Assembly (NCBI RefSeq): GCF_003286915.1
Contig: NZ_QMFY01000003.1
Span: 310,001-374,000, forward strand
Direction of reading: 5' to 3'
Length of the DNA: 64,000 bases
Origin: Pseudochryseolinea flava
GTDB lineage: Bacteria; Bacteroidota; Bacteroidia; Cytophagales; Cyclobacteriaceae
Notes under the pieces: model-generated
Seen by the model: the letters and a program-made list of their open reading frames with translations, nothing else
Told to the model about the DNA's origin: nothing
Database searches by the model: none
In this document: in pieces, positions 25,439-34,743 of the stretch
Numbering within the stretch: the stretch's first letter is position 1
How the letters are laid out: every line of letters begins with the position of its first letter
Program-made: the position numbers and the translations under genes

Positions 25439-28367
25439 GAATAAAATCTTGCAAGTTCTGATTGCGATCCATGTGCAGTTTTTTTCGGAGTCTGTAACGA
25501 CTGATCTCTACACCGCGAACAGAAATATTCAATAGCTGTGCGATTTCCTTCGTTGATAAATTCATCCGTAGATAAGCGCTTAATTTAATCTCTTGCGGAC
25601 TAAGCAAAGGAAACGCACTTTTAAATCGATTGGTAAAGTCGCCATGAACACGATCGAAGTGGAATTGAAAGTTCTCCCAATCGGAATCACCAGAGATATT
25701 TTGCTCGATGTCCTTCGTAATCTGAATAAGCTCCTTGCGAACATCGTCGTTCTCTGCACGTTTAGCGATAGAGCTCAAATTCGTCTTAATGCCGGTGATA
25801 AATTCATTCTTTGTGAGCAAATGCATCGTCGCCGTTCCCAATTCATTGTTCATGTGACGAAGCTCAGACTCTAGCTTTTCATTTTGCAGACGTGTAATTT
25901 CCTCTTGAGATTGCTGCGATAACTTTGTAAACTCTTTGTCTTTAGCATTCAACGCTTTCTCTTGCTTCAATACCATCAATTTTTGCTCACGTTGATATTT
26001 TCTATCCAACAGATTAAAGCCTGCAAATAGAAGGGCGAGCACGGATATACCGTAAAAGGTGTAAGCCCAGACGGACCGATACCACGGTGGACGAATCACA
26101 AATTTATACTTCGCTTCTGCACTGATGGTTCCATTAAGATTTTTCGATCGCACATGGAAGACATAAGTTCCTTCTTTCAAATTCGTATACTCTTTCTGAA
26201 CTTTTGTCCCCCAAGCTGACCACTCTTTCTCGTAGTTCTCAAGATAAAACTGATACGAAAGATCTGCATCGCCTTCATAGGACGTAGCTGCGAAAGTGAA
26301 ATTCACAGAGTTATTCGCATAGGGCAACCGCGGTACAAATACACCCTGCTGTTGCATCACAACAGAATCTCCCTGACTGTAGTTTCCGAAGAACAACACT
26401 GAATCAACGCCATTATTCGTTAGCGAAACATTTCGAATTAAGGTTTTAAAAGTAGTATTACTGTTCATGCGGTGCGCTGGATCAAAATGAATAAAACCAT
26501 CTTTCGCGCCGAAAAGCACTTCATTGTTTTTAAGAATGGCAATGTTCATCAAGTCATCGTTGAGATATTTTCTAATCTTTGCAAAATCCGTTGAAAGAAG
26601 ATGGTATTCGCCGATGTTATTTTTCTGAAACACGCCAATATGCTCACGACCGACGAAGTAAACATTTCCCATCGCATCTTCTTGCATGAACCAAATCTGT
26701 GCAAGCTTTCCCAACTTCGTGGTAAACAAATCGTCCGGAACAAATGAATCGGACTTCGGATCATATTTATAAACACCCACTTCACCCGTAAACAAAAGTT
26801 CATTTCTAATTTTAAAAACGTTGATGAGATGATTCGTCGGAAAACCTTTTTCTACACCATAGTGCTTCACTGAAATAACACTGTCTTTAGCATCGTTCAA
26901 CACAAGTTTATAAGCGCCTTTATAACCATGCGTGACCCACAGATTCCCCGCTTGGTCTTGCTCCATCACACGCGATGACTCTGCAAAACCACCGATCGAT
27001 TTCGGTAGTGACCACCTTCCGTTACTCCAGGTATAGCGTTGCAACCCCGCATACAGCCCACCAATTAATTTATCCGAATTGCCTTTGACATCATGGAAAA
27101 CCCACGCCCCAGGTTCATTTGAAATTTTAGTTGCCTTTTTATTATCAATATAAAATGAACCCTGATGATGGCCTAGCATCAACGCATCGCCATATCTGCC
27201 GATGTGATAAACCTGACCTCCCGTATTCTCCACCAAAGAAAAATCTGTATCACCTACGATTGACTTTACATAAAGGCCAGTGTTGGTTCCGAGGTATAAT
27301 TGATCGCGATCGAGGAACGCTGCGTAACCTGTACCAGGTAAGCCTGATTGCTCATTGATAAATGTGAATGGCGATCCTAGTTCGACGTATGCAATACCGT
27401 TATTATGCCCCAGCCAAAGATTACTCAGATCATCCTCATAGATGCACAAGATGGTTCTGTTATCTAAGCCCTTACCGCGCGTCATTTGCCTTATTATATT
27501 TCCGTCCGCATCAACTACCAACAGACCACTATTCTGCGTTCCTAAAGCAAATGTTCCATTCCGTAGTCGGATCATACAGTTCACATGAGAATCGCGATAG
27601 AATGTTTGCATTTTCTCATTCCACGGAGTGACTTTACCATTGTCCATCTTAAACATACCACGCTGAGAAGTGGAAATGAGATACTGATCTACCTGCAATG
27701 GAAGGATGGACGATATCGTAATACCTTTGAAAAATTCACCGCCCTTCATGAGTGTTAATTGATCGCCATCAAGCGTACTCACGCCTTTGTCGCGTTCATT
27801 CACAAAAAGTTGACGGTTCACTAAAAACGATAAGTCTATCGGATTTTCTGGTCGAATAATGGATAGTTCACCCTTCTCATATACATATATCAATGAGAAC
27901 GTACAGAAGTAGACGCGGTCGAGGTCAATAAAAATACTCCATGCTTCATCGAAATTGCGATACTCAGGCGCGAGGCTATCGGCAAGCGAAACATAGGTTA
28001 ACTGCCCACGACTGTCGGGAAAAAAATAACCGAAGTCACCCTGGCAGCCGACAAAAATCTTTCCCGATCTATCAATGGCTACACTTCGCACCTTTGTACC
28101 AGTTTTTACGCCATAAGTTCTCCAACGCTGCCCATCGAACTCAAGTAGACCGAAGTTGTTTGCGATGTAGAGAATACCGCGCTTGTCTTGCGTGATATCC
28201 CAGTTTTGAATCCCGGCTTTATACTCGACAGTTTGGAAATTTTTTACAAAAGGAAGTCCCGAAAGTGGCGATTGAGCTCGTCCAGTTGCGGAGATCAAGC
28301 AAATCAAGGAACAGATGATCAATACGTAATTATTTCGTCGACCAAGGCTTCTTTGGCTATGCGTCAT
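25428..28367 (-). CDS. Y_Y_Y / two-component-propeller transmembrane regulator with LuxR-type HTH
   Basis: One-protein membrane regulator of 979 aa. Signal/anchor at 13-31; a periplasmic beta-propeller made of two-component-regulator propeller repeats (about 45-680; GILYIANNFGLLEFDG, NLWLGHNNGIAYVE); a Y_Y_Y (triple-tyrosine) domain just before the membrane (about 690-760; LSYQFYLENYEKEWSAWG, YVFHVRSKN); one membrane helix (about 764-787); a cytoplasmic coiled coil; and a C-terminal helix-turn-helix (about 920-960; LSPQEIKLSAYLRMNLSTKEIAQLLNISVRGVEISRYRLRKKL, read in short blocks). It has no kinase domain. Such proteins sense glycans in Bacteroidota, and the divergent GH16 genes at 28660 and 30067 are the likely targets. 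Confidence 0.9.
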   Translation of the reverse strand: MTHSQRSLGRRNNYVLIICSLICLISATGRAQSPLSGLPFVKNFQTVEYKAGIQNWDITQDKRGILYIANNFGLLEFDGQRWRTYGVKTGTKVRSVAIDRSGKIFVGCQGDFGYFFPDSRGQLTYVSLADSLAPEYRNFDEAWSIFIDLDRVYFCTFSLIYVYEKGELSIIRPENPIDLSFLVNRQLFVNERDKGVSTLDGDQLTLMKGGEFFKGITISSILPLQVDQYLISTSQRGMFKMDNGKVTPWNEKMQTFYRDSHVNCMIRLRNGTFALGTQNSGLLVVDADGNIIRQMTRGKGLDNRTILCIYEDDLSNLWLGHNNGIAYVELGSPFTFINEQSGLPGTGYAAFLDRDQLYLGTNTGLYVKSIVGDTDFSLVENTGGQVYHIGRYGDALMLGHHQGSFYIDNKKATKISNEPGAWVFHDVKGNSDKLIGGLYAGLQRYTWSNGRWSLPKSIGGFAESSRVMEQDQAGNLWVTHGYKGAYKLVLNDAKDSVISVKHYGVEKGFPTNHLINVFKIRNELLFTGEVGVYKYDPKSDSFVPDDLFTTKLGKLAQIWFMQEDAMGNVYFVGREHIGVFQKNNIGEYHLLSTDFAKIRKYLNDDLMNIAILKNNEVLFGAKDGFIHFDPAHRMNSNTTFKTLIRNVSLTNNGVDSVLFFGNYSQGDSVVMQQQGVFVPRLPYANNSVNFTFAATSYEGDADLSYQFYLENYEKEWSAWGTKVQKEYTNLKEGTYVFHVRSKNLNGTISAEAKYKFVIRPPWYRSVWAYTFYGISVLALLFAGFNLLDRKYQREQKLMVLKQEKALNAKDKEFTKLSQQSQEEITRLQNEKLESELRHMNNELGTATMHLLTKNEFITGIKTNLSSIAKRAENDDVRKELIQITKDIEQNISGDSDWENFQFHFDRVHGDFTNRFKSAFPLLSPQEIKLSAYLRMNLSTKEIAQLLNISVRGVEISRYRLRKKLHMDRNQNLQDFILNF

Positions 28368-28659
28368 GTAGAGGCAGGTTTAGGTACTTGCTGTACTCAA
28401 ATCTAGGAGTTATAACGATTGCAATCCATTGTGATCAGCAATTTAAGGTGCCATGATGTAGTTTTGACGTACTGAATAGTCCGGTACCGATGTAATAAAG
28501 ATGGGAGTTGTGAGTTGAAATTGAGGTGTGTTCTTTCAAAGTTTGCCCTGACACACCAAACGTTTGCATTAACTTTCGAGAACCTTTCGACCCACCATCG
28601 AGATTTGATACGGTTTTGTGGGTGGAACGGAGATCAATAAGTCAACAACAAATACTCAT
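28368..28659. promoter_or_regulatory. divergent promoter region between regulator and GH16 gene
   Basis: 292 bp with no gene. It carries GATACGGTTTTG at 28607-28618 (also two near copies before the glycosyltransferase at 17355 and 17423), and ACACACCAAAC (28551-28561), similar to GGGACACCAAAC at 17368-17379. It probably holds promoters for both directions and the regulator's operator; I cannot define the operator. Confidence 0.45.
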
Positions 28660-29997
28660 ATGAAAAGATGTTTTGTGCTTTTACTTAGTTTTCTACTGGC
28701 TGGATGCGGTGGAGATGATGGAGGGGAAGAAATATTGCTTCCAACGAATTTAGTAATCACTGTGGACAACGACCAAGGTAATGGAGAGGTCACCGTTACT
28801 GCCACAGCTGAAAACACGAAGCTCTACAAGATCTACTTTGGTGACACGCCGAATACACCCGTGAACAGTGGCAACGGAGTGGCTACACACACCTATTCAA
28901 AAGGAGGAACGTACACGATTAAGGTTGAGGCTTATTCAACAAATACTGACATGATCAGTAAGACTCAGAGTATTGTCGTAAGCTTCGCCCCGCCAACAAA
29001 TTTAAATTTCACCGTCGACATCAACAGTGAGGGAACGGGTGAAGTAACAGTCAATGCTACGGCTGATAACACGGAACGTTTTACCATTTACTTCGGAGAT
29101 GCCGAGAATACCCCTCATGAAACAGAAGATGGTTCCGCCACTTATATGTACGATGTAACCGGAACATACACCATCACAGTAGAAGCTGAATCCAGTGCAG
29201 GTGATATGATTAGCGACATGAAAGAAATCGATATTACTGTCGCGCCCAAGTCTTGGCAATTAGTATGGGCTGATGAATTCAATACTACCACTATAAATTC
29301 AGACAATTGGAAATTCGAACTCGGTAACAATGGAGGTTGGGGCAATGCCGAATTGCAATACTACACCGAAGAGAACGCATCCGTAAAAATGGACGGTGAA
29401 AATGGATTTCTAGAGATAGTAGCTAAGAAGGAAAGCAAGGGAGGTTTTCAGTACACGTCTTCAAGAATGATAACAAAAGACAAACAAGAATTCCTATTTG
29501 GACGCGTTGAAATTCGAGCCAAACTACCGAAAGGCCAAGGTATTTGGCCTGCGCTATGGATGTTGGGTGCTAATATTGACGAAGTGCCTTGGCCAGGTTG
29601 CGGTGAAATTGACATCATGGAGATGATCGGTGGCGGTGCGCAGCGCGATAACCGGGTACACGGAACAGCGCATTGGTACAACGATACTGCTCCCGTAGGA
29701 AAAGCCAACTATGGTGGTCATGTTGATTTGTCTTCCGGTATTTTCGCTGACGCTTATCATGTGTTCTCGATCGAATGGAACAAGAACTTCATCATTTGGT
29801 TTTTAGATGGCGTTGAATTCCATCGTATCGATATCACACCTCCGGATTCTCCTTCGCGCTTTGACGAATTTAGAAAAAGCCAATTCTTAATTTTCAATAT
29901 CGCAGTCGGTGGCAACTGGCCAGGTGCACCGAATAACGATACGGTGTTCCCCCAAACAATGAGCGTCGACTACGTTCGTGTTTATCAATATAAGTAA
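28660..29997 (+). CDS. GH16 beta-glucanase (laminarinase-like) lipoprotein with two PKD-like repeats
   Basis: Surface or periplasmic glycoside hydrolase family 16. ATG 28660 gives a lipoprotein signal (LLLSFLLAGC, Cys16) followed by an acidic lipoprotein-export-like GGDDGGEE stretch; an earlier in-frame GTG at 28618 is rejected. Two tandem PKD-like modules (about residues 28-110 and 112-195) are close duplicates (GEVTVTATAENTKLYKIYFGD against GEVTVNATADNTERFTIYFGD, in parts). The GH16 domain (about 205-445) has the catalytic motif GEIDIMEMIG with nucleophile and acid Glu, QLVWADEFN, WPALWML and GGNWPG. It is expected to cleave beta-1,3(4)-glucan. It is controlled by the divergent regulator, by inference. 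Confidence 0.92.
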   Translation: MKRCFVLLLSFLLAGCGGDDGGEEILLPTNLVITVDNDQGNGEVTVTATAENTKLYKIYFGDTPNTPVNSGNGVATHTYSKGGTYTIKVEAYSTNTDMISKTQSIVVSFAPPTNLNFTVDINSEGTGEVTVNATADNTERFTIYFGDAENTPHETEDGSATYMYDVTGTYTITVEAESSAGDMISDMKEIDITVAPKSWQLVWADEFNTTTINSDNWKFELGNNGGWGNAELQYYTEENASVKMDGENGFLEIVAKKESKGGFQYTSSRMITKDKQEFLFGRVEIRAKLPKGQGIWPALWMLGANIDEVPWPGCGEIDIMEMIGGGAQRDNRVHGTAHWYNDTAPVGKANYGGHVDLSSGIFADAYHVFSIEWNKNFIIWFLDGVEFHRIDITPPDSPSRFDEFRKSQFLIFNIAVGGNWPGAPNNDTVFPQTMSVDYVRVYQYK

Positions 29998-30005
29998 CCA
30001 TTTTA

Positions 30006-30039
30006 CCAAGCAGCGATCATAATCGCGATCGCTGCTTGG
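30006..30039. other. perfect 13-bp hairpin between the two GH16 genes
   Basis: Arms 30006-30018 and 30027-30039 with an 8-nt loop, perfectly complementary. There is no T tract on either strand, so it is not a classical terminator; it may stabilise the upstream mRNA 3' end, pause transcription, or be a protein site. Confidence 0.75.
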
Positions 30040-30066
30040 CTAAGTTATCACACCCCAATTTTAATT

Positions 30067-30846
30067 ATGAAATTCTTCATCACATTTCTCTTTATTGCAA
30101 TTTGCGCAGCACAAACATCCGCGCAAAAGCTCGTTTGGTCTGACGAGTTTAATACCCCTGGCGCACCTGATTCTACCAAATGGAATTACGACCTTGGCGT
30201 TGGCAATCCTAGTGGTTGGGGAAACAATGAACTTCAATGCTACACCAACGACCGCAAAAACGCTTGGATTGAAAAAGGTCATCTCATCATTGAGGCTCGT
30301 AAAGATCAGCAACAAGGCAAGCCCTATACGTCGGCACGATTAGTAACACGTAAGAAAGGGGACTGGCTTTATGGAAAAGTTGAAGTAAGAGCAAAACTCC
30401 CACACGGAAAAGGTACTTGGCCCGCAATCTGGATGTTATCTACCGATTGGAAATATGGCGGATGGCCCGAAAGTGGTGAGATCGACATTATGGAACATGT
30501 CGGTTATGATATGAATGTCGTTCACGGAACAATTCATACCCTTACCTACAACCACGTGAAGCAAACTCAAAAAGAAGGCAAAGTAACAATGAATTCAGTC
30601 GACAACGAATTTCACATTTACGGACTTGAATGGACAAAAGACAAAATGGATTTTCTAGTTGACGGAAAAGTTTATTATACCGTTACACGTGGTCAACAAG
30701 ACACCTGGAAAGAATGGCCTTTCGATCAACGCTTCCATCTTATCCTCAACATTGCCGTAGGTGGCAACTGGGGAGGACGTGAAGGCGTTGATGAATCAAT
30801 TTGGCCGCAGCGTATGATGGTAGATTATGTACGAATATATCAGTAG
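30067..30846 (+). CDS. GH16 family beta-glucanase (laminarinase-like)
   Basis: Single-domain secreted glycoside hydrolase, 259 aa. Signal peptide 1-19 (FITFLFIAICAAQTSAQ); then directly the GH16 fold: KLVWSDEFN, PSGWGNNELQCYT, GKVEVRAKLPHGKGTWPAIWML, catalytic GEIDIMEHVG, FHIYGLEWTKDKMDFLVDG and FHLILNIAVGGNWGG. Endo-beta-1,3-glucanase activity is the best guess. It shares the domain with the gene 70 bp upstream but lacks the lipoprotein anchor and PKD repeats, which suggests one cell-attached and one released enzyme. A perfect hairpin separates them. Confidence 0.93.
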   Translation: MKFFITFLFIAICAAQTSAQKLVWSDEFNTPGAPDSTKWNYDLGVGNPSGWGNNELQCYTNDRKNAWIEKGHLIIEARKDQQQGKPYTSARLVTRKKGDWLYGKVEVRAKLPHGKGTWPAIWMLSTDWKYGGWPESGEIDIMEHVGYDMNVVHGTIHTLTYNHVKQTQKEGKVTMNSVDNEFHIYGLEWTKDKMDFLVDGKVYYTVTRGQQDTWKEWPFDQRFHLILNIAVGGNWGGREGVDESIWPQRMMVDYVRIYQ

Positions 30847-30864
30847 GAAGTATATCCTATAGAA

Positions 30865-31485
30865 TTATGATCGACGGAGCTCTTGAAGTCTGTTGCGTTC
30901 ATCTTGCAACTCACGCGAGAGCTTCGTTTGTTTTTCCATCGCCTTCTTCTTGTACTCATCATACTCATTACTCACGAGGCTGATCGTTAAACTCTTTTCC
31001 TTTATTGATTTATCCAGCACTTTCATTCGCGCAAGAACAAATACCAGTGCTCCAACGAGGGCAGCGAGAATGATTCCCGTGAGCGTCAAGAAAAAACCTT
31101 TCGAGAAATCAACTCCAATAACACTAATATGAGTGCTGTCATGGATAACACCTTGAACCGAGGCATCCTTTTGTTTCATCGTATCTTCAACCTTCTTTAC
31201 TTCCGCTTTTAACGACGCAATCTGTTGATTTGCTTGATTGATCGTTTGCTGCTTTCCATGCAAGGAGTCCTGCACAATACGCCAAACACCATCGAGCACG
31301 CTTTCCTTAATGACCTTGTAATTCTGATACGTCTGTGATTTCGTTTTCATGATTTGAAATCGATCACGCAAAGTATATGAACCTTGTAAAGGATCAGTTG
31401 TAGGCGGGGTTGTGGTCGCTGCTTGACCGACCGATAATTGATAGGACAGAATGCAAATCGCGAAAGCAATAATCTTCTTCATCAT
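30865..31485 (-). CDS. exported coiled-coil membrane protein, unknown function
   Basis: 206 aa from ATG 31485 (a further ATG follows at 31482). Family not recognised. Signal peptide at 1-20 (IIAFAICILSYQLSVGQA); a Thr/Pro-rich stretch; a helical, periplasmic coiled-coil region (about 60-110, KQQTINQANQQIASLKAEVKKVEDTMKQ in short blocks); one membrane helix (about 126-150, FFLTLTGIILAALVGALVFVL); and a charged coiled-coil tail (about 155-206). The arrangement is that of a sensor-like or scaffold protein with coils on both sides. It is convergent with the second GH16 gene, 18 bp away. Confidence 0.78.
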   Translation of the reverse strand: MMKKIIAFAICILSYQLSVGQAATTTPPTTDPLQGSYTLRDRFQIMKTKSQTYQNYKVIKESVLDGVWRIVQDSLHGKQQTINQANQQIASLKAEVKKVEDTMKQKDASVQGVIHDSTHISVIGVDFSKGFFLTLTGIILAALVGALVFVLARMKVLDKSIKEKSLTISLVSNEYDEYKKKAMEKQTKLSRELQDERNRLQELRRS

Positions 31486-31624
31486 AAGGAAATGTCTGGT
31501 TGAAAGAACTTGCAATTTAGGACATGAAACATCACAACGCCAATCGCGTCATTTTAACCGTTGCTGTATCAGTTAAAAGGCCCGCATGAGCCGATAAACC
31601 TGAATACCAAACTTTTGCAAGGAG

Positions 31625-33580
31625 TTACTCAGTTACGGGCTTCAGGACGAGATCCGTGTTCTGCACGGAAACAATGTTGTCATAAAGTTCGCGAACATAT
31701 CGATATTCGTGGGCATCGTAGAATGACTTAGAAATCGCAATTGAACTACTCACTGTTATCAGATTGCCTGTTTGCTTGGCTTCTGAAATAAACCTTCCTC
31801 CACCGTTTGGAAGCAACAATCCAACCTTTGCTGGAATATCGACCAGATCGATGTTGGGTGGGATCTGCATTGAGAAAATCAAGATCTCCTCCCGCGGCGC
31901 GCCATAGTCAAGTGGGTAAATTCTGTCTTTTGACTTAAAAGGATTACGCCATTTTCCCGCAATGAATGGATTGAACAAAGACGTCCCTCCTGTCAAATTA
32001 TCAAACGGTTCCAATGATACCGTTGAAGTGATAACCAGCGGCTTCGAAACATCCGTTGCGTTTTGAATGGCTATTTTTTCGATGCTATGATTCTTTTCAT
32101 TCTTGATTTCAGCTTTGATAAATTCCTCTTCGCTACCCGCCGTCAAAATCTCGGCCCGCTTATAGGATGCTTCATAGCCAAAATAAGAAGTAGTAATCGT
32201 TCCGTTAAGCTTTCCTTCTGCGTTCGCTAACAGCGCAACAACATTTATCTTTTTCGACTTTTCTCCTGCCACGAGATCCACCCATCGCGATTCACGATTA
32301 TCAATTAAACGCCCTTTGCCATTTAAACAACGCTCTGCGATTAGCCCGAACGGAAGCATATCATCTGTTGCATCAAGCATGTACATCTTATTCTTGATTT
32401 TCACGCTCGCAACAACATAATTAAACTCAGACAACACGGGAAATAGTTCTGTTACAGCACCATGCTTTCTTGTAGACAATAGCACTGGATTAGCATTGAA
32501 ACCAGCCTCACGCAAGGCCGCAATTAATGAGAGATTAACATCAGCAACATTTCCTGTTTTCTGATCAAAAGCCTTTTTAATGCCTTTATCACTCAAAAAA
32601 CCAAACTCATCATTCCAATCATACCAACCTTGAATGAATTCGTAAACCCGTTTAGCTTTCGCCAACGAATCGGTCTCGCCAGCAATCACTAATGCAATGT
32701 GCTGATCGAGTATATCTTTCCCGCGACGCAACTGCACGCCAAAGTCATCACGCTTACGAAGCTCATCAATAGCATCACGCCACTCTTTCGTGTACTTCTT
32801 TTTGGTGCCATCAAAAAATTGAACTTCAGATAATTCAAAACGAATAGCAGCAATGTAATTCGACGATGCTGTCATGTAAGGTTCCTCAACAAAGGCAGGA
32901 ATATCTTTCATTCCCCATTTCAAACGGCTACAATCAGCAGTTCGATAACATGCCCTTGAAACTTCACTTTCATTCTTGGTCAATTTCAAATAGCCACGCA
33001 AAGAAATATTATAGTTGTAGTTCGCGGGGATATTGGCCCAATACTCGCTGGACATTTTTGGAATCTCGTCTTGAAATTTCCATGGATGAAAATTATAAGT
33101 AAATGGAGAGGATAACGCGTACGAATACTCGATCACGGTTCCCACTTTCACATTTGGAATAGCAAACTTCTTTTGTGAATAGTCGTCATTGACACGCTCC
33201 GTAAAAATACTTTTCTGCTCGAGCTTAGTTTCTACCATAGAGCCGTTCACGATGTTAAAACTGCTCGCACGAATTTCACTAACTGTTTCTATTTCCGATT
33301 CATATTTGCGAAGCGCGATAGTTACGTCACCAAGTTTAACGCCTTCTGATTTTAGAATTTTAATTCGGACATGATAGTTGTGGATTAGTCTATAATCGCC
33401 ACCATTTTCAAAAAACGTTTCGCCAAACTCATCCACGACGACCGCATATGCGGTTGTATCTGGCGCATAGCGTTCAATTGCTAGATCACGGTAGGTTGCC
33501 CCGAATTTAAATCCATGTTCCTGTGCAAGAATAGATTGTACTGCCAGAAGAAAAACGGTAAGAAAAGAAAGATGTCTCAT
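31625..33580 (-). CDS. DUF3857 / transglutaminase-like exported protein, catalytic Cys absent
   Basis: Secreted 651-aa protein. Signal peptide 1-19 (SFLTVFLLAVQSILAQ). The DUF3857 domain (about 40-230) has YHVRIKILKSEGVKLGDV and PNVKVGTVIEYSYALSSPF. The transglutaminase-like core (about 270-420) has AKRVYEFIQGWYDWN, TGNVADVNLSLIAALREAGF and YVVASVKIKNKMYMLDATD. In active relatives a Cys sits where this protein reads G-N-V-A-D-V-N, so peptidase or transglutaminase chemistry is unlikely. This substitution is common in the Bacteroidota branch. The rest is a DUF2569/DUF3858-like beta C-terminus. Role unknown. Confidence 0.87.
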   Translation of the reverse strand: MRHLSFLTVFLLAVQSILAQEHGFKFGATYRDLAIERYAPDTTAYAVVVDEFGETFFENGGDYRLIHNYHVRIKILKSEGVKLGDVTIALRKYESEIETVSEIRASSFNIVNGSMVETKLEQKSIFTERVNDDYSQKKFAIPNVKVGTVIEYSYALSSPFTYNFHPWKFQDEIPKMSSEYWANIPANYNYNISLRGYLKLTKNESEVSRACYRTADCSRLKWGMKDIPAFVEEPYMTASSNYIAAIRFELSEVQFFDGTKKKYTKEWRDAIDELRKRDDFGVQLRRGKDILDQHIALVIAGETDSLAKAKRVYEFIQGWYDWNDEFGFLSDKGIKKAFDQKTGNVADVNLSLIAALREAGFNANPVLLSTRKHGAVTELFPVLSEFNYVVASVKIKNKMYMLDATDDMLPFGLIAERCLNGKGRLIDNRESRWVDLVAGEKSKKINVVALLANAEGKLNGTITTSYFGYEASYKRAEILTAGSEEEFIKAEIKNEKNHSIEKIAIQNATDVSKPLVITSTVSLEPFDNLTGGTSLFNPFIAGKWRNPFKSKDRIYPLDYGAPREEILIFSMQIPPNIDLVDIPAKVGLLLPNGGGRFISEAKQTGNLITVSSSIAISKSFYDAHEYRYVRELYDNIVSVQNTDLVLKPVTE

Positions 33581-33668
33581 TGGGGAACGTTTTGCTGAAT
33601 CGTCAAAAATAACTAAAAGGTGATTAATCTAAGGGAACTGTTTATACCTTCGTCATTATTCACACATC

Positions 33669-34196
33669 ATGAAGATAGGATTACTCTCCGACACACATAG
33701 TTTCCTAGACAATAAAGTATTTGAGTACTTCAAGTCTTGTGATGAAATCTGGCACGCAGGTGACATTGGTGATCAACATGTTATCGATCAGCTTGAGCAA
33801 TTCAAACCCATACGCGCAGTCTTTGGAAATATTGACGACAAACGCATGCAGAATAGATTTCCTGAGGATCTGCTGTTTTCGATCGAAGGGATGAACATCA
33901 TCATCACACACATAGGCGGTGTTCCGCCAAAATACAATCCACGGGTTCGCAAGATGCTAACGGCTGCACCACCCGACATTTTTATCTGTGGTCATTCACA
34001 CATACTTCGTGTGGCGCGCGACCCGGCACTAAATAACATGCTATTTATAAATCCGGGAGCAGCTGGCAATCATGGTTTCCATCATATGAAAACCATGATG
34101 CGTTTTGATATTGCTGCAGGACAAATAAAAAATCTGGAGGTAATTGAATTAGGAAAGCGCGGCGCTTTAGAAACGATAACGCATTCCGACACCTGA
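33669..34196 (+). CDS. YfcE-family metallophosphoesterase
   Basis: Calcineurin-like phosphodiesterase of the YfcE/MJ0936 group. All five metal-site blocks are present: SDTH (residues 7-10), AGDIGD, GNIDDKR, ITHIGG and CGHSH. Length (175 aa) is normal and the C-terminal FINPGAAGN loop fits. It hydrolyses phosphodiester or phosphonate bonds in vitro in the family; its physiological substrate is unknown. The start ATG 33669 lies 88 bp from the divergent DUF3857 gene. The C-terminus overlaps the convergent gene at 34167 by 30 bp. Confidence 0.92.
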   Translation: MKIGLLSDTHSFLDNKVFEYFKSCDEIWHAGDIGDQHVIDQLEQFKPIRAVFGNIDDKRMQNRFPEDLLFSIEGMNIIITHIGGVPPKYNPRVRKMLTAAPPDIFICGHSHILRVARDPALNNMLFINPGAAGNHGFHHMKTMMRFDIAAGQIKNLEVIELGKRGALETITHSDT

Positions 34197-34691
34197 TCGA
34201 TTTAAGCCCATCGACAGATTCTGTTGACGTTGCTCCTCTGTCCAGCGATTGAATTTCTTATTGCCCCTTGTCCAGAGGATGATCCCAGGTATCGTTAAAC
34301 CAACGCCATGGGTGATCATGACAACACCCAGTGCAAATTTAGGGTCGCCATTTTCTGTGGTCGTACCGTATTGTGTGGTTGTCGTAGAAGTATAATAATC
34401 ATCGTCAGCCTGAGCTACCATCACAATTCCACCCACGAACAAGATTCCGCCGATGATCGTCATGGTTTGCCCTGCCTTTTTCATCCTAAGACCTGGTGCA
34501 AGTGGAACACGTGTTTGTGTTGTTTGATTGATGACAGGGCTAACGATCACCGCATCTTCCGTGATGACGGGATACGTTATTTCTGTCTGAGGAAGCGTTG
34601 TAGACGGCGAAGACGGAGCGAAGTCTGACACTTGTGCAGAGGCAATGGATGCAAAGCATACACACGCCAATGCGATAACTGTTCTTTTCAT
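34167..34691 (-). CDS. exported membrane protein of unknown function (174 aa)
   Basis: Family not recognised. Signal peptide 1-19 (VIALACVCFASIASAQ), a Ser/Thr/Pro-rich region (20-65), then two hydrophobic segments (about 78-93 MTIIGGILFVGGIVMVA and 122-142 ALGVVMITHGVGLTIPGIILW) flanking a Thr/Tyr-rich loop (YYTSTTTTQYGTTT), and a basic C-terminus. It overlaps the convergent phosphoesterase gene by 30 bp and lies 52 bp downstream of dnaN, on the same strand. Confidence 0.75.
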   Translation of the reverse strand: MKRTVIALACVCFASIASAQVSDFAPSSPSTTLPQTEITYPVITEDAVIVSPVINQTTQTRVPLAPGLRMKKAGQTMTIIGGILFVGGIVMVAQADDDYYTSTTTTQYGTTTENGDPKFALGVVMITHGVGLTIPGIILWTRGNKKFNRWTEEQRQQNLSMGLNRSGVGMRYRF

Positions 34692-34743
34692 ATGGGTAAC
34701 TTAAAATTGGGTTCGCTCGTCAAGGCACGTTTAAGCTATTCGC

